DNA from: Pseudomonadota bacterium
GTDB taxonomy: Bacteria > Myxococcota > Myxococcia > Myxococcales > Myxococcaceae
Direction: 5' to 3'
Assembly (NCBI GenBank): GCA_023423535.1
Contig: JAFAFL010000128.1
Span: 44,019-108,018 of the forward strand
DNA: 64,000 nt
The notes under the pieces are model-generated. The model saw only the letters and a program-made list of their open reading frames with translations, made no database searches and was not told where the DNA came from. Position 1 is the stretch's first letter. Each line of letters opens with the position of its first letter. This document shows positions 30,587-39,862 of this stretch, piece after piece. Position numbers and translations under genes: made by a program.

Positions 30587-31041
30587 CGAGGAGAGTGCTC
30601 GTCGCAGCTCTGTTTCTTTCGCTCTCGCTGGCGCCCCTCGCTGGATGTCGTGAGCGGAGTGCCACCCCGGAGCGAGCACTGCCCGCCGAACCAGAGGGGC
30701 CCATCGCCCGACCGGGCGAAAGGCTCCTGCTGAAGGGCGCGCAGCACCACTTCGAGCTCGAGCTTCAGCCCGCGGTGCCGCCGCTGGGCGAGCTCTTCGA
30801 GGTCGTCACCACCGTGCGCGACGCGAAGACCGGCGAACGGGTGCGGCCCTCCGGCGGCGTGGTCGTCGATGCCACGATGCCGCACCACGGACACGGGATG
30901 ACCACGCGCCCGGTTCACACCGCGCTGGAGGACGACCGCTTCCACACCCGCGGGATGAGGCTGCACATGGGCGGGCGCTGGCTCCTCACCGTCGAGGCCG
31001 ACGGAGACCGCGCGGAGATCGTCTGGGAGCAGCCGCGCTGA
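30583..31041 (+). CDS. Lipoprotein with YtkA/FixH-like domain
   Basis: 152 residues. Lipoprotein signal with lipobox LAGC (Cys22). The mature part is a small beta-sandwich of the YtkA/FixH kind, with a His/Met-rich stretch DATMPHHGHGMTTRP and RGMRLHMGGRW that could bind copper. Such proteins are associated with copper handling and oxidase assembly; given its place at the end of the oxidase operon, copper delivery to CuA/CuB is a reasonable guess. ATGA overlap with the preceding gene; one base separates its end from the convergent Cys-rich lipoprotein gene. Confidence 0.78.
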   Translation: MTRRVLVAALFLSLSLAPLAGCRERSATPERALPAEPEGPIARPGERLLLKGAQHHFELELQPAVPPLGELFEVVTTVRDAKTGERVRPSGGVVVDATMPHHGHGMTTRPVHTALEDDRFHTRGMRLHMGGRWLLTVEADGDRAEIVWEQPR

Positions 31042-31042
31042 G

Positions 31043-32545
31043 CTACCAGATGAAGATGACCCGGCCGTTGCCGGCGCGCTCGCCCGCGGCGTTGCTCTGG
31101 TTCGTGCCCGCGTTGAACGAGCCGCCACCGCCGCAGCCGACCCAGGTCGAGGCCGTGTCGCCGCAGCTGCCCCCGGAGTAGCCGCCGCCACCGCCCTGCC
31201 CGAAGATGCCGTTTCGCGCGCCGCCACCGCCGTAGCCGCCCTGCGTCTCCGCGTTGCCTCCGGCGCCCCCGTTGACGAACGCGCGCCCACCGCCTGCGCC
31301 CGCGCCATCGCCGAGGAAGCCTCCGCCACCGCCGCTGGTCGTGTTCGAGGTGAACCCGCCCGCGCCTCCCATCGCCCGGGGCGTGGAGCCCGCGGTCCCT
31401 CCGGAGGAGACGATGCGTCCTGCCGTCTCCGCCGCAGGAGGGCAGTTGGCGAAGCAGGAGCCGCCACCGCCCGCGACGACCAGCGGGTTGCCCGCCGCGT
31501 CGGTGACGAAGGTGCCGCCGCCGCCGTAGAGCCCGTTCGCGACGTCGGTCCCGCGCTTGCCCACCAGCACGGTAAGCACCTCGCCCGGGGTGACGGTGAA
31601 GGTGCCCCGCATCCGCGCGCCCTTCGTGTCGACGCCGGTTCCGCCCTGTGCGCCGGAGGCCTCGATGATCAGCGTGCACACCGAGGGCGGAACGGTGAAG
31701 GTCGTCGGCGAGCCCATCGCGCCCGCGCCGGTGGCCTCGAAGAGCTGCGACCGGTTCGCGAACGCGGCGCAGGTGCAGGCGCCATTGACGCAGGCGGCGC
31801 CGGCCTCGCAGGTCACCCCGCATCCGCCACACGAGCTCGTCGAGTCGAGGCTCGTCTCGCAGCCGTCACCGTCCGGCTGGCCGAGGTCGTCGTTGCAGTC
31901 CGCGAAGCCGGAGGCGCAGGAGAACTCGCAGGCTTCTTCCGCGCAGCGCGACTTCGCGTTCGGCCGCGAGCAGGCGTTGCCGCACGCGCCGCAGTGCTCC
32001 GGATCCACGCGCGTATCGACGCAGGCGCCGCTGCACGCGAGGAGGTCCGGCGGGCAGTTCGCCGCGCACTCCCCGTCGCCACACACGGTCCCATCCGGAC
32101 ACGCGTTGCCGCACGCGCCGCAGTGCGACCGAGAGGAGGTGAGGTCCACGCAGGTGCCCTCGCACTGGCTGAGGCCGCTCGGGCAGGAGAGGGTGCAGTT
32201 GCCGAGTCCGTCGCACACGTGACCGGTCGGGCAGACGTTGCCGCAGGCGCCGCAGTGATCGCGATCGCGCAGCCGGTCCACGCAGAACCCGCCGCAGACC
32301 GACAGCCCCTGCTGACAGCTCAGCGCACACTGACCGGAGCCGTCACACACGAAGCCGGCGGCGCAGGCATTGCCGCACGCACCGCAGTGCTCGCGGCTCT
32401 TCCCGGTGTCGACGCACTGTTCGCCGCACGCGGTGAGCCCTCCGCGGCAACCTTCGGTGGGCGGGGTGGTGCTTCCGCAGGATGCGGAGAGGAGCAGGGC
32501 GGGCAGGAGGAGCAGCAGGAGTCGTGGGGAGCGCATCGCCGCCAT
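31043..32545 (-). CDS. Cys-rich lipoprotein with C-terminal glycine-rich domain
   Basis: 500 residues. Lipoprotein signal (LLLLLLPALLLSASC). Residues about 33-225 hold four to five units of about 40 residues with the pattern CxGxCVDxxxxxxHCGACGNxC and a final GxCxLxC, i.e. a disulfide-rich rod. A short Cys knot follows (SSCGGCGVTCEAGAACVNGAC). The last 220 residues form a Gly-rich domain with the sequence LIIEASGAQGG and many GGGG runs, like the glycine-rich domain family next to ALK-type receptors. Two in-frame ATGs (32545 and 32536) are possible. The role is probably surface display or adhesion (inference). Confidence 0.82.
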   Translation of the reverse strand: MAAMRSPRLLLLLLPALLLSASCGSTTPPTEGCRGGLTACGEQCVDTGKSREHCGACGNACAAGFVCDGSGQCALSCQQGLSVCGGFCVDRLRDRDHCGACGNVCPTGHVCDGLGNCTLSCPSGLSQCEGTCVDLTSSRSHCGACGNACPDGTVCGDGECAANCPPDLLACSGACVDTRVDPEHCGACGNACSRPNAKSRCAEEACEFSCASGFADCNDDLGQPDGDGCETSLDSTSSCGGCGVTCEAGAACVNGACTCAAFANRSQLFEATGAGAMGSPTTFTVPPSVCTLIIEASGAQGGTGVDTKGARMRGTFTVTPGEVLTVLVGKRGTDVANGLYGGGGTFVTDAAGNPLVVAGGGGSCFANCPPAAETAGRIVSSGGTAGSTPRAMGGAGGFTSNTTSGGGGGFLGDGAGAGGGRAFVNGGAGGNAETQGGYGGGGARNGIFGQGGGGGYSGGSCGDTASTWVGCGGGGSFNAGTNQSNAAGERAGNGRVIFIW

Positions 32546-32799
32546 TGTCGTGAGAATGCCTGCCTGCTTGCCAGACTTTGGATAAGCACCCGCAAAGACG
32601 CGTCCTTTCGCCCGAGAGCGTGGAGTCGGCGCAGCGGGTGGAACGCGCGGCCCGCGGTGGCGCGGCTGGCGAGGAGCCGTCACTCCCCTCGGGTGGGTGA
32701 CGGCTCTTCGGCATTTCAGCCGGGCGAGGGTCGAGCGGACGACGCCGCCCCGCGCACCGACCGGGCGCCGCGGGAGTGACGTGGCACGCTGCCGGTCGG
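32546..32799. promoter_or_regulatory. Divergent intergenic region
   Basis: 254 nt between the Cys-rich lipoprotein gene and the cytochrome c peroxidase gene, reading away on both sides. It is less clearly coding than its surroundings. I found no convincing promoter boxes or palindromes. Confidence 0.3.
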
Positions 32800-34083
32800 A
32801 TGCTGCGCGCCCAAGCCGCAACGGTGTTGCTCCCGTGCCTCGCGGTCCTCTGCGGTGCCTTGGTCGTGGCGTGCGCGCCGAAAGAGGATCTCGACGCGCC
32901 GTGGACGGAGGAGGAGCTGCGCACCATCGCCTCGCTGGTGCTGACCGAGCCGGTGCGAAAGGTGCCCTCGCCGCGCAATGCGGTGGCGGACGATCCCCGC
33001 GCCGTCGCGCTCGGCCGCGCTCTCTTCTTCGATAGCGGTCTCAGTGACGACGGGACCCGAAGCTGCGCGAGCTGCCACCTCCCCGAGCGCTACTTCCAGG
33101 ACGCCGAACGCAGAGCCCGAGGAAACGGAGGCCGGCTCCTCCCGCGCAACACGCCCACGGTGATCGGCGCGGCCGCGTATGGATTCCTCAACTGGGACGG
33201 CCGGAGGGACAGCCTCTGGTCGCAGGCGATGGGACCGTTGGAGGCGCCGGACGAACTGGGCGCGACGAGGACCGATCTCGCGCGGCGGATCGCGACGAGC
33301 CATCGCGACGCCTACGAATCGATCTTCGGACCTCTGCCGCCGGTGGAGGACACGCAGCGCTTCCCGCCGCGGGCAACTCCGGTCGAGGCGCCGGAACGCT
33401 CCGCGGAACGTGCGCGCTGGGCGGCGATGAGCGAAGCGGATCGGCACCTCGTGGACGAGGTCGTCCTCAACGCGGCGCGAGCGCTCGAGGCCTACCAGCG
33501 CACGCTGATGCCGAGGCTCTCTCCCTTCGACGCCTACGCGCAGGCGCTGCTCGCGGGCGATCCCCGAGGCGGCGGCCACCTCTCTCCCGGCGCACGCCGA
33601 GGACTGCGGCTCTTCATCGGGCGCGGGGGATGCGTCGAGTGCCACCGCGGCCCTCTCTTCACCGACGGCGAGTTCCACAACCTCGGCCTTCCTCGCGCAG
33701 GCGGGCTCACGCAGCCCGATTGGGGTCGACGCGACGGCGCGCGCCTGGTGAAGAGCGACCCGCTCCGCTGCCTCGACTGCGACGCGGTGACGCTGCTCGA
33801 CGAGACCTTCATGGACTTCGAGGGCGCCTTCCGCACGCCGTCGCTGCGCAACGTCGCGGAGACGGGCCCGTACATGCACGGGGGCCAGTTGCTCACGCTG
33901 AAGGACGTCGTCGAGTTCTACAAACGGCTCCCCGGCCAGGCACAGGTCGGCCACCGCGACGTGCGGCTGAAGCGGCTGGGCTCCGCGTTCCCCGAGCGCG
34001 ACCTCGTGCTCTTCCTCCGCGCGCTCACCGGGCCGCTGCCGGAGGGTGCCACACCGCCGGAGAGCACTGCGGCGCGGCGGTGA
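32800..34083 (+). CDS. Di-heme cytochrome c peroxidase / MauG-type lipoprotein
   Basis: 427 residues. Lipoprotein-type signal (lipobox LVVAC). Two c-heme sites: CASCH (with LGRALFFDSGLS ahead of it, the classic CcpA/MauG opening) and CVECH. Between them is NWDGRRDSLWSQAMGPLEAP; near the end RTPSLRNVAETGPYMHGGQ. The family reduces H2O2 with electrons from cytochrome c, or oxidises protein side chains (MauG). No methylamine-dehydrogenase genes are near, so peroxidase is likelier. ATG 32800 is chosen over an upstream start at 32776 because it gives the compact signal. Confidence 0.9.
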   Translation: MLRAQAATVLLPCLAVLCGALVVACAPKEDLDAPWTEEELRTIASLVLTEPVRKVPSPRNAVADDPRAVALGRALFFDSGLSDDGTRSCASCHLPERYFQDAERRARGNGGRLLPRNTPTVIGAAAYGFLNWDGRRDSLWSQAMGPLEAPDELGATRTDLARRIATSHRDAYESIFGPLPPVEDTQRFPPRATPVEAPERSAERARWAAMSEADRHLVDEVVLNAARALEAYQRTLMPRLSPFDAYAQALLAGDPRGGGHLSPGARRGLRLFIGRGGCVECHRGPLFTDGEFHNLGLPRAGGLTQPDWGRRDGARLVKSDPLRCLDCDAVTLLDETFMDFEGAFRTPSLRNVAETGPYMHGGQLLTLKDVVEFYKRLPGQAQVGHRDVRLKRLGSAFPERDLVLFLRALTGPLPEGATPPESTAARR

Positions 34084-34092
34084 GCTGAACGG

Positions 34093-34356
34093 CTACTCCC
34101 CCTGCACGGGCGCCTTGTCCTCGCGCGAGGGCTGGCTCGCGCCTTCGAGCACGCCGGAGGGTGGGCCGCCCTGATCGCCTTCGGGCGAGACTCCCTCCGC
34201 CGGCGCCTGCTGCGTCGCCGGGCGCGCGTCACCGAAGGGCTTCCGCACCGGATGGCCGCCGTAGAAGTGGGACTCGGTCTCGCGTGGGCAGCCGGCAGTC
34301 ACCCACTGCACCAGCAGCAGCGGCACCAGCGGCCGGAGGAGAACTCTGCGCTTCAC
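34093..34356 (-). CDS. Small lipoprotein of unknown function
   Basis: 87 residues from a GTG at 34356. A short signal (VKRRVLLRPLVPLLLVQWVTAGC) ends in a usable lipobox, TAGC. The rest is a Gly/Pro/Gln-rich, probably unstructured tail (HFYGGHPVRKPFGDAR, then acidic repeats of Glu/Gly/Pro). No family recognised. It converges on the peroxidase gene (9 nt between stops) and diverges from the formate dehydrogenase gene. Its low complexity keeps confidence moderate. Confidence 0.5.
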   Translation of the reverse strand: MKRRVLLRPLVPLLLVQWVTAGCPRETESHFYGGHPVRKPFGDARPATQQAPAEGVSPEGDQGGPPSGVLEGASQPSREDKAPVQGE

Positions 34357-34531
34357 CCATCGAAGCTGTCCGCGCCGCGCAAAGGCCGCCAGCCGTCTCG
34401 ACCGGACCTGCCCTCGCAGTGGTTCGCGCCCGACACAGGCCCCCGTCGCCGAAGCCAGCGCACGGTCGCGCAGCGGACCCTGCCTCACCGCGGCCGTTCT
34501 TCGCGCGCGGAGCCGTCTCTAAGGTCGGTGC

Positions 34532-37500
34532 ATGTCCTCCTCGCGCGGCCGCAAAGGGCTCTGGCGCTGGCCGCTCCTCCGCCAGCTCCGGGATCGGGAC
34601 CTCTCCGCACTGGGGCGAACCGCGTTCTCGCCTCGCACCGAATCCCTCCGCGCGCGCACCGAGACCGCGGACCGCGTGGTCCCCTCGGTCTGTCCCTACT
34701 GCGCGGTGGGCTGCGCGCAGCTCGTGCACGTGAAGGGCGAGAAGATCGTCAACATCGAGGGCGACCCTGCCTCGCCGATCAACGAGGGCACCCTCTGTCC
34801 GAAGGGCAGCGCGAGCTTCCAGCTCGTCACCGGCACGCACCGCGAGCGCCACGTCCTCTACCGTCGTCCGCGCGGCACCAAGTGGGAGCGCCTCCCTCTG
34901 GAGACGGCGATGGACATGGTCGCCGAACGCGTGCGCGACACCCGCGAGGCGACGTGGCGCGAGACGGATCCGGACGGCAACCTCACCCGCCACACGCTGG
35001 GGATCGCGCACCTCGGCGGCGCCACGTTGGACAACGAGGAGAACTACCTCCTCAAGAAGCTCTACACCGCGCTGGGGGTGGTCCAGGTCGAGAACCAGGC
35101 GCGCATATGACACTCCTCCACGGTCCCCGGTCTGGGGATCTCCTTCGGCCGCGGCGGGGCGACGACGTTCCAGCAGGACCTCGCGAACAGCGACTGCATC
35201 GTCATCCAGGGCTCGAACATGGCGGAGTGCCACCCGGTCGGCTTCCGCTTCGTGATGGAGGCGAAGCGGCGAGGCGCGACGGTCATCCACGTCGATCCCC
35301 GCTACACGCGCACCAGCGCGCTCGCTGATCTCTTCGTGCCCCTGCGCGCGGGGACGGACATCGCGTTTCTCGGCGGGCTCATCCATCACGTGCTGGAGCG
35401 GGAGCTCTTCTTCCGCGAGTACGTGACCGAGTTCACCAACGCCTCGTTCCTCGTGCGCGAGGACTTCCGCGACACCGACGAGCTCGACGGGCTCTTCAGC
35501 GGCTGGGACAGGGAGCGCGCGCACTACGAGGTCGCCACCTGGCAATACGAAGGCGCAAGCTCGGTACCCGCGTCCGGCCACAAGGAGACCTTTGCCCAGC
35601 AGCACGACGACAGGAGCGCACCGCACGGCGCGGACCTCCACTCGGTGCCGCGCGATCCGACGCTTCAGCACCCTCGTTGCGTGCTCCAGGTCCTCCGCCG
35701 GCACTTCGCGCGCTACACGCCGGAGAACGTCGCGAAGATCTGCGGCGTCCCGCCCGAGCTCTTTCTCGAGGTGGCGGACGCCCTGTGCCGGAACAGCGGC
35801 CGCGAGCGGACCTCGGCGTTCTGCTACTCGGTCGGGTGGACGCAGCACACGAAGGGCGTGCAGTACATCCGCGCCGCTTCGATCCTCCAGCTGCTGCTCG
35901 GGAACATCGGCCGGCCCGGTGGCGGGATCATGGCCCTGCGCGGACACGCGTCCATCCAGGGCTCCACCGACATCCCCACGCTCTTCGATCTGCTGCCCGG
36001 CTATCTGCGCATGCCGCGGGTCGGTCGGGCCGAGTCGCTCGAGCAGTACCTGCACACGGTCAGCTCCGCCGCCGGCTGGTGGGGCGAGTCGCCGAAGTAC
36101 ATGGTCTCGCTGCTCAAGGCCTGGTTCGGCGCTCACGCCACCGCGGAGAACGACTGGGGCTTCGCGATGCTGCCGCGGCTGACCGGCGACCACTCGCACA
36201 TGCAGACGGTGGCGGACATGGCCGACGGCAAGGTGCCCGGCTACTTCGTCATCGGCGAGAACCCGGCGGTGGGTTCGGTGAACGGCGCGCTGCAGCGGAA
36301 GGGACTGCGCAACGCGAAGTGGGTGGTGGTGCGAGACCTCGCGCTCACCGAGTCCGCGGAGTTCTGGCGCACCGCACCGGAGGTCCAGAGCGGCGCGGTG
36401 AAGCCGGAGGAGATCGACACCGAGGTCTTCTTCTTCCCCGCCGCGGCGCATACCGAGAAGGACGGCACCTTCACCAACACCCAGCGCCTGCTGCAGTGGC
36501 GTGAGAAGGCGGTCGAGCCGCTCGGCGACGCGCGCAGCGAGCTGCACTTCGTCTTCCACCTCGGGCGAAGGCTGAAAGCGATGTACCGGGACTCGCGCGA
36601 GGAACGCGACCGCGCGCTGCAGTCACTCACCTGGGACTACCCCACCGAAGGTCCGCGCGAAGACCCCAGCGCCGAAGCGGTGCTGAAGGAGATCAACGGC
36701 TACACGATCGCCGACGGCAGACCGGTCTCCTCGTTCACCGAGCTGAAGGACGACGGCACCACCGCGTGCGGCTGTTGGATCTACTCGGGCTGCTTCCGGG
36801 ACGGCGTGAACCAGACCGCGCGGCGCAAGCCGGCGGGGGAGCAGGGACACGTCGCGCAGGAGTGGGCGTGGGCGTGGCCGGACAACCGGCGCCTGCTCTA
36901 CAACCGCGCCTCGGCGGACGCGGACGGCAAGCCCTGGTCGGAGCGCAAGAAGTACGTCTGGTGGGACGCCGCTCAGAAGATCTGGACCGGGCTCGATACG
37001 CCGGACTTCCTCGTCGACAGGCCGCCCTCATACCGGCCGCCGAAGAGCGCGCGCGGAAAGGACACCATCGCGGGCAACGACCCCTTCCTCATGCAGGCGG
37101 ACGGAAAGGGCTGGCTCTTTGCGCCGTCCGGACTGCTCGACGGGCCGATGCCCACCCACTACGAGCCGCAGGAGTCGCCGGTCGCCAACGCGCTCTACGG
37201 CCAGCAGTGCAACCCGGCGCGAAGCGAGTGGCACCGTCGCGACAACCCCTACGCGCTCGCGCACCACGACGGTCGTTTCCCCTTCGTGCTCACCACCTTC
37301 AGGCTCACCGAACACCACACCGCCGGCGCGATGAGCCGCACCCTCTCCTGGCTGAGCGAGCTGCAGCCGGAGCTCTTCTGCGAGGTCTCTCCCGAGCTCG
37401 CGAAGCTGCGCGGCCTCGAGAACGGCGGCTGGGCCACGGTGCGCACGCCGCGCGGAGAGCTCGAGTGCCGGGTGCTCGTCACGCCGCGGATGCGCCCACT

Positions 37501-37855
37501 GCGGCTCGGCGACGGAAGCAACGGAAGCGGCAACGGCACCCTGACGCACCAGCTCGCGCTGCCCTGGCACTGGGGCTACACCGGGCGCGTCACCGGAGGG
37601 ATCGTCAACGACCTCTTCGGTTTCGTCAGCGAGCCGAACGTCCACATCATGGAGTCGAAGGCGACGGTGGCGGACATCGTCGCGGGCCGCTGTGCGGAGC
37701 CCCTGCGCGCGGCGGATGGCTACCGCTCTCGCGCGCCGAGGCCCCTGCCACAGGGCCTGCGCACCGCGGACGAGGCCGGACCGCGGCGAGACCTTCAGGG
37801 CATCGAGCAGCCGTCGCACCAACCCACGCAGACACCCGGCAGCGCGGAGGAGTGA
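34532..37855 (+). CDS. fdhA: Formate dehydrogenase catalytic subunit, selenocysteine-containing (in-frame UGA at 35108-35110)
   Basis: 1107 residues including selenocysteine 193. Reading through the UGA gives VENQARI-U-HSSTVPGLG, aligned with E. coli FdnG (Sec196, VDNQARV-U-HGPTV). An N-terminal 4Fe-4S site has C54, C57, C61, C89 (CPYCAVGC, LCPKG). Molybdopterin-binding segments include GRGGATTFQQDL, SNMAECHPVGFRF, NIGRPGGGIMALRGHASIQG and the C-terminal TEHHTAGAMSR and LPWHWGY. It oxidises formate to CO2, using Mo/W-bis-MGD. Unlike FdnG, no Tat (RR) signal is present. The next gene starts in its stop (TGATG). No selA/B/C/D genes lie in this window. Confidence 0.95.
35111..35140 (+). promoter_or_regulatory. 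Bacterial SECIS element
   Basis: Immediately after the UGA. CCCC (35125-35128), apical loop GGUCU (35129-35133) and GGGG (35134-35137) form the hairpin, extended by U-A, G-U and G-C below (35122-35124 with 35138-35140). The loop sequence and its distance (18 nt after the UGA) match the E. coli fdhF SECIS, which SelB recognises through the GGUCU loop. Confidence 0.9.
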
Positions 37856-38661
37856 TGGGTCAGAAGGGCTTCTTCACCGACGCCACCCTCTGCATCGGCT
37901 GCAAGGCCTGCGAGGTCGCGTGCAAGCAGTGGAACCAGCTGCCCGGTGACGGCTTCGTCTTCACCGGGATGTCGTACGACAACACCGGTCACCTCGGCGC
38001 CTCGAGCTGGCGGCACGTGGCGTTCGTGGAGAAGGAGAAGCTCCCGCCGCCCATCACCTTCGACGCGCAGAGCGGAGCGCCGCAGCTCTCCTGGCTGATG
38101 GTGAGCGACGTGTGCAAGCACTGCCGCGACGCCGCGTGCCTCGAGGCCTGTCCCACCGGCGCCATCGTCCGCACCGAGTTCGACTCGGTGTACGTGCAGC
38201 CCGACGTCTGCAACGGCTGCGGCTACTGCGTGACCGCCTGTCCCTTCGGCGTCATCGACCGGCATGAGACCGACGGCCGGGCCTGGAAGTGCACCCTCTG
38301 CTACGACCGCACGAAGGCGGATCTCGATCCCGCCTGCGCGAAGGCCTGTCCCACCGCGTCGATCGTCTATGGCGACCTCGACGAGCTGGCGGAGCGCGCG
38401 CACCGTCGCGTGGACGAGCTTCACGCGCGAGGCGTGGACTCCGCTTTTCTCTACGGTCTCGACGCGCGCGAGCAGCCGGGCACCGGCGGCCTCAACGCCT
38501 TCTTCCTGCTCACCGACCGGCCCGAGGTCTACAACCTGCCGCCCGCTCCGGTGACGCCCACGAAGCGCAACGGTGACTCCTGGCGCGCGCTCGCGGTCGC
38601 GTCGGCGGGGCTGGCGCTGGCCTCGCTCGGCGCGGTGCTGTGGGGGAGGGGAAAGGCATGA
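37855..38661 (+). CDS. fdhB: Formate dehydrogenase iron-sulfur subunit
   Basis: 268 residues, FdnH/DmsB-like. Four ferredoxin-type 4Fe-4S clusters: CIGCKACEVAC, CKHCRDAACLEAC, CNGCGYCVTAC and CTLCYDRTKADLDPACAKAC. They wire electrons from the catalytic subunit to the membrane. A single C-terminal membrane helix (about 243-262, WRALAVASAGLALASLGAVLW) anchors it, as in FdnH. Start ATG overlaps the alpha stop by one base (TGATG); its own stop overlaps the next ATG. Confidence 0.94.
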   Translation: MGQKGFFTDATLCIGCKACEVACKQWNQLPGDGFVFTGMSYDNTGHLGASSWRHVAFVEKEKLPPPITFDAQSGAPQLSWLMVSDVCKHCRDAACLEACPTGAIVRTEFDSVYVQPDVCNGCGYCVTACPFGVIDRHETDGRAWKCTLCYDRTKADLDPACAKACPTASIVYGDLDELAERAHRRVDELHARGVDSAFLYGLDAREQPGTGGLNAFFLLTDRPEVYNLPPAPVTPTKRNGDSWRALAVASAGLALASLGAVLWGRGKA

Positions 38662-39752
38662 GCACCCGCGAACGCACGGAGCGGAGGGACGGCCGCGGCA
38701 TCGATCTCGAGCGGGGAACGCTCAGCGGCGAGGGCTCGCTGCAGCGCGTGGAGAACGGGCCGCTCGAACGCGCGCACCCCTCACCGGCGCTCAACCGCGC
38801 GCTCCCCACCGCAGCGGCACGCGACCCTTCGCCGACCTACTACGAGCGCCCGGTGCTGAAGGAGCCGGTGTGGATCTGGTCCATCCCGCTCTACTTCCAC
38901 GTGGGCGGGGTGGCCGGCGCGGCGGCGGTGCTCGGCGGCATCTCGGAGCTGGTCGGCGGAGAGCGGCTCGAGCCCCTCACGCGGCGCTGCCGGTGGGTAG
39001 CCCTCGTCGGCACCGCCGCGTCCGGCGCGCTGCTGGTGCACGACCTCGGGCGGCCCGAGCGCTTCCTCCACATGCTGCGCGTGTTCCGCCCCTCGTCGCC
39101 GATGAGCGTGGGCTCGTGGGTCCTCACCGGGCTCGGCGCGGCCTCCACCGCGTGGCTCGCGTCGTCGTTCCTCCGCACGACGAGTGCCCGGGCGCGATGG
39201 GCAAGGAAGGCCTCCGCCGCGGCCACGCTGGCATTCGGGCTGCCCATGTCCGGCTACACCGCGGTGCTCGTCACCATCACCGCCGTGCCGCTGTGGCACG
39301 CGACGAGGCGCTCGCTGCCGGCGCTCTTCGTCGCCTCCGGGACCGCGGGGCTCGGTGCCCTCTGCGAGCTCCTCCCGTTGGCGGACGAACCGAAAGCACA
39401 GCGCGCGGTGTGGGCGCTCGGCAACGCGGCGAAGGCGGCGGACCTCGTCCTCGGCGATCGGGTGGAGCGCGACGCCGGCCGCACCGAACGGGTGGCGCTG
39501 CCATTGAAGCGGGGCACGCCCTCTCTCCTCTGGAACGCGGCGAAGCTGCTCACCGCCGCGAGCCTGGGGCTCTCGCTCTTCGCCGGTCCCCTACCGAAGC
39601 CACGCTCCCGCGAGAGGCGCCTGCAGCGGGCGGCAGGTGTGGCCGGAACGCTCGGGGGCCTCGCGCTGCGATACGCGATCCTCTCCGCCGGCCGCGCCTC
39701 CTCGAGGGACCCGCGCGCGACCTTCGAGTCCCAGCGCAACGGAACCGGCTAG
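38658..39752 (+). CDS. NrfD-like membrane subunit of formate dehydrogenase
   Basis: 364 residues. A soluble N-terminal stretch (1-70) precedes about eight membrane helices of NrfD/PsrC type (YYERPVLKEPVWIWSIPLYFH is the diagnostic opening; SGALLVHDLGRPERFLHMLRVFRP is the conserved loop). Such subunits carry no heme and exchange electrons with the quinone pool, here replacing the cytochrome b gamma subunit (FdnI) of E. coli. ATGA overlap with the beta subunit gene. Confidence 0.9.
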   Translation: MSTRERTERRDGRGIDLERGTLSGEGSLQRVENGPLERAHPSPALNRALPTAAARDPSPTYYERPVLKEPVWIWSIPLYFHVGGVAGAAAVLGGISELVGGERLEPLTRRCRWVALVGTAASGALLVHDLGRPERFLHMLRVFRPSSPMSVGSWVLTGLGAASTAWLASSFLRTTSARARWARKASAAATLAFGLPMSGYTAVLVTITAVPLWHATRRSLPALFVASGTAGLGALCELLPLADEPKAQRAVWALGNAAKAADLVLGDRVERDAGRTERVALPLKRGTPSLLWNAAKLLTAASLGLSLFAGPLPKPRSRERRLQRAAGVAGTLGGLALRYAILSAGRASSRDPRATFESQRNGTG

Positions 39753-39862
39753 ACGGGGAATGTCGCACCGCTGAACGAGCCATTCGTTCGCCGGAAAACA
39801 CCTGTACCGAAGTTCAAGAGGGCGAAATTCCTTCGTGACCTCAAGAGGTTAGGGATCGCGCC

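Noticed and set aside
35108..35110. TGA inside the formate dehydrogenase gene as a nonsense mutation or frameshift
   Set aside because: Frame, flanking residues and length are intact on both sides and a canonical SECIS hairpin follows, so selenocysteine insertion explains it.
34229..36559. 776-codon minus-strand frame opposite formate dehydrogenase
   Set aside because: Shadow of the plus-strand gene; no domain, and Arg/Val/Glu-rich filler composition.
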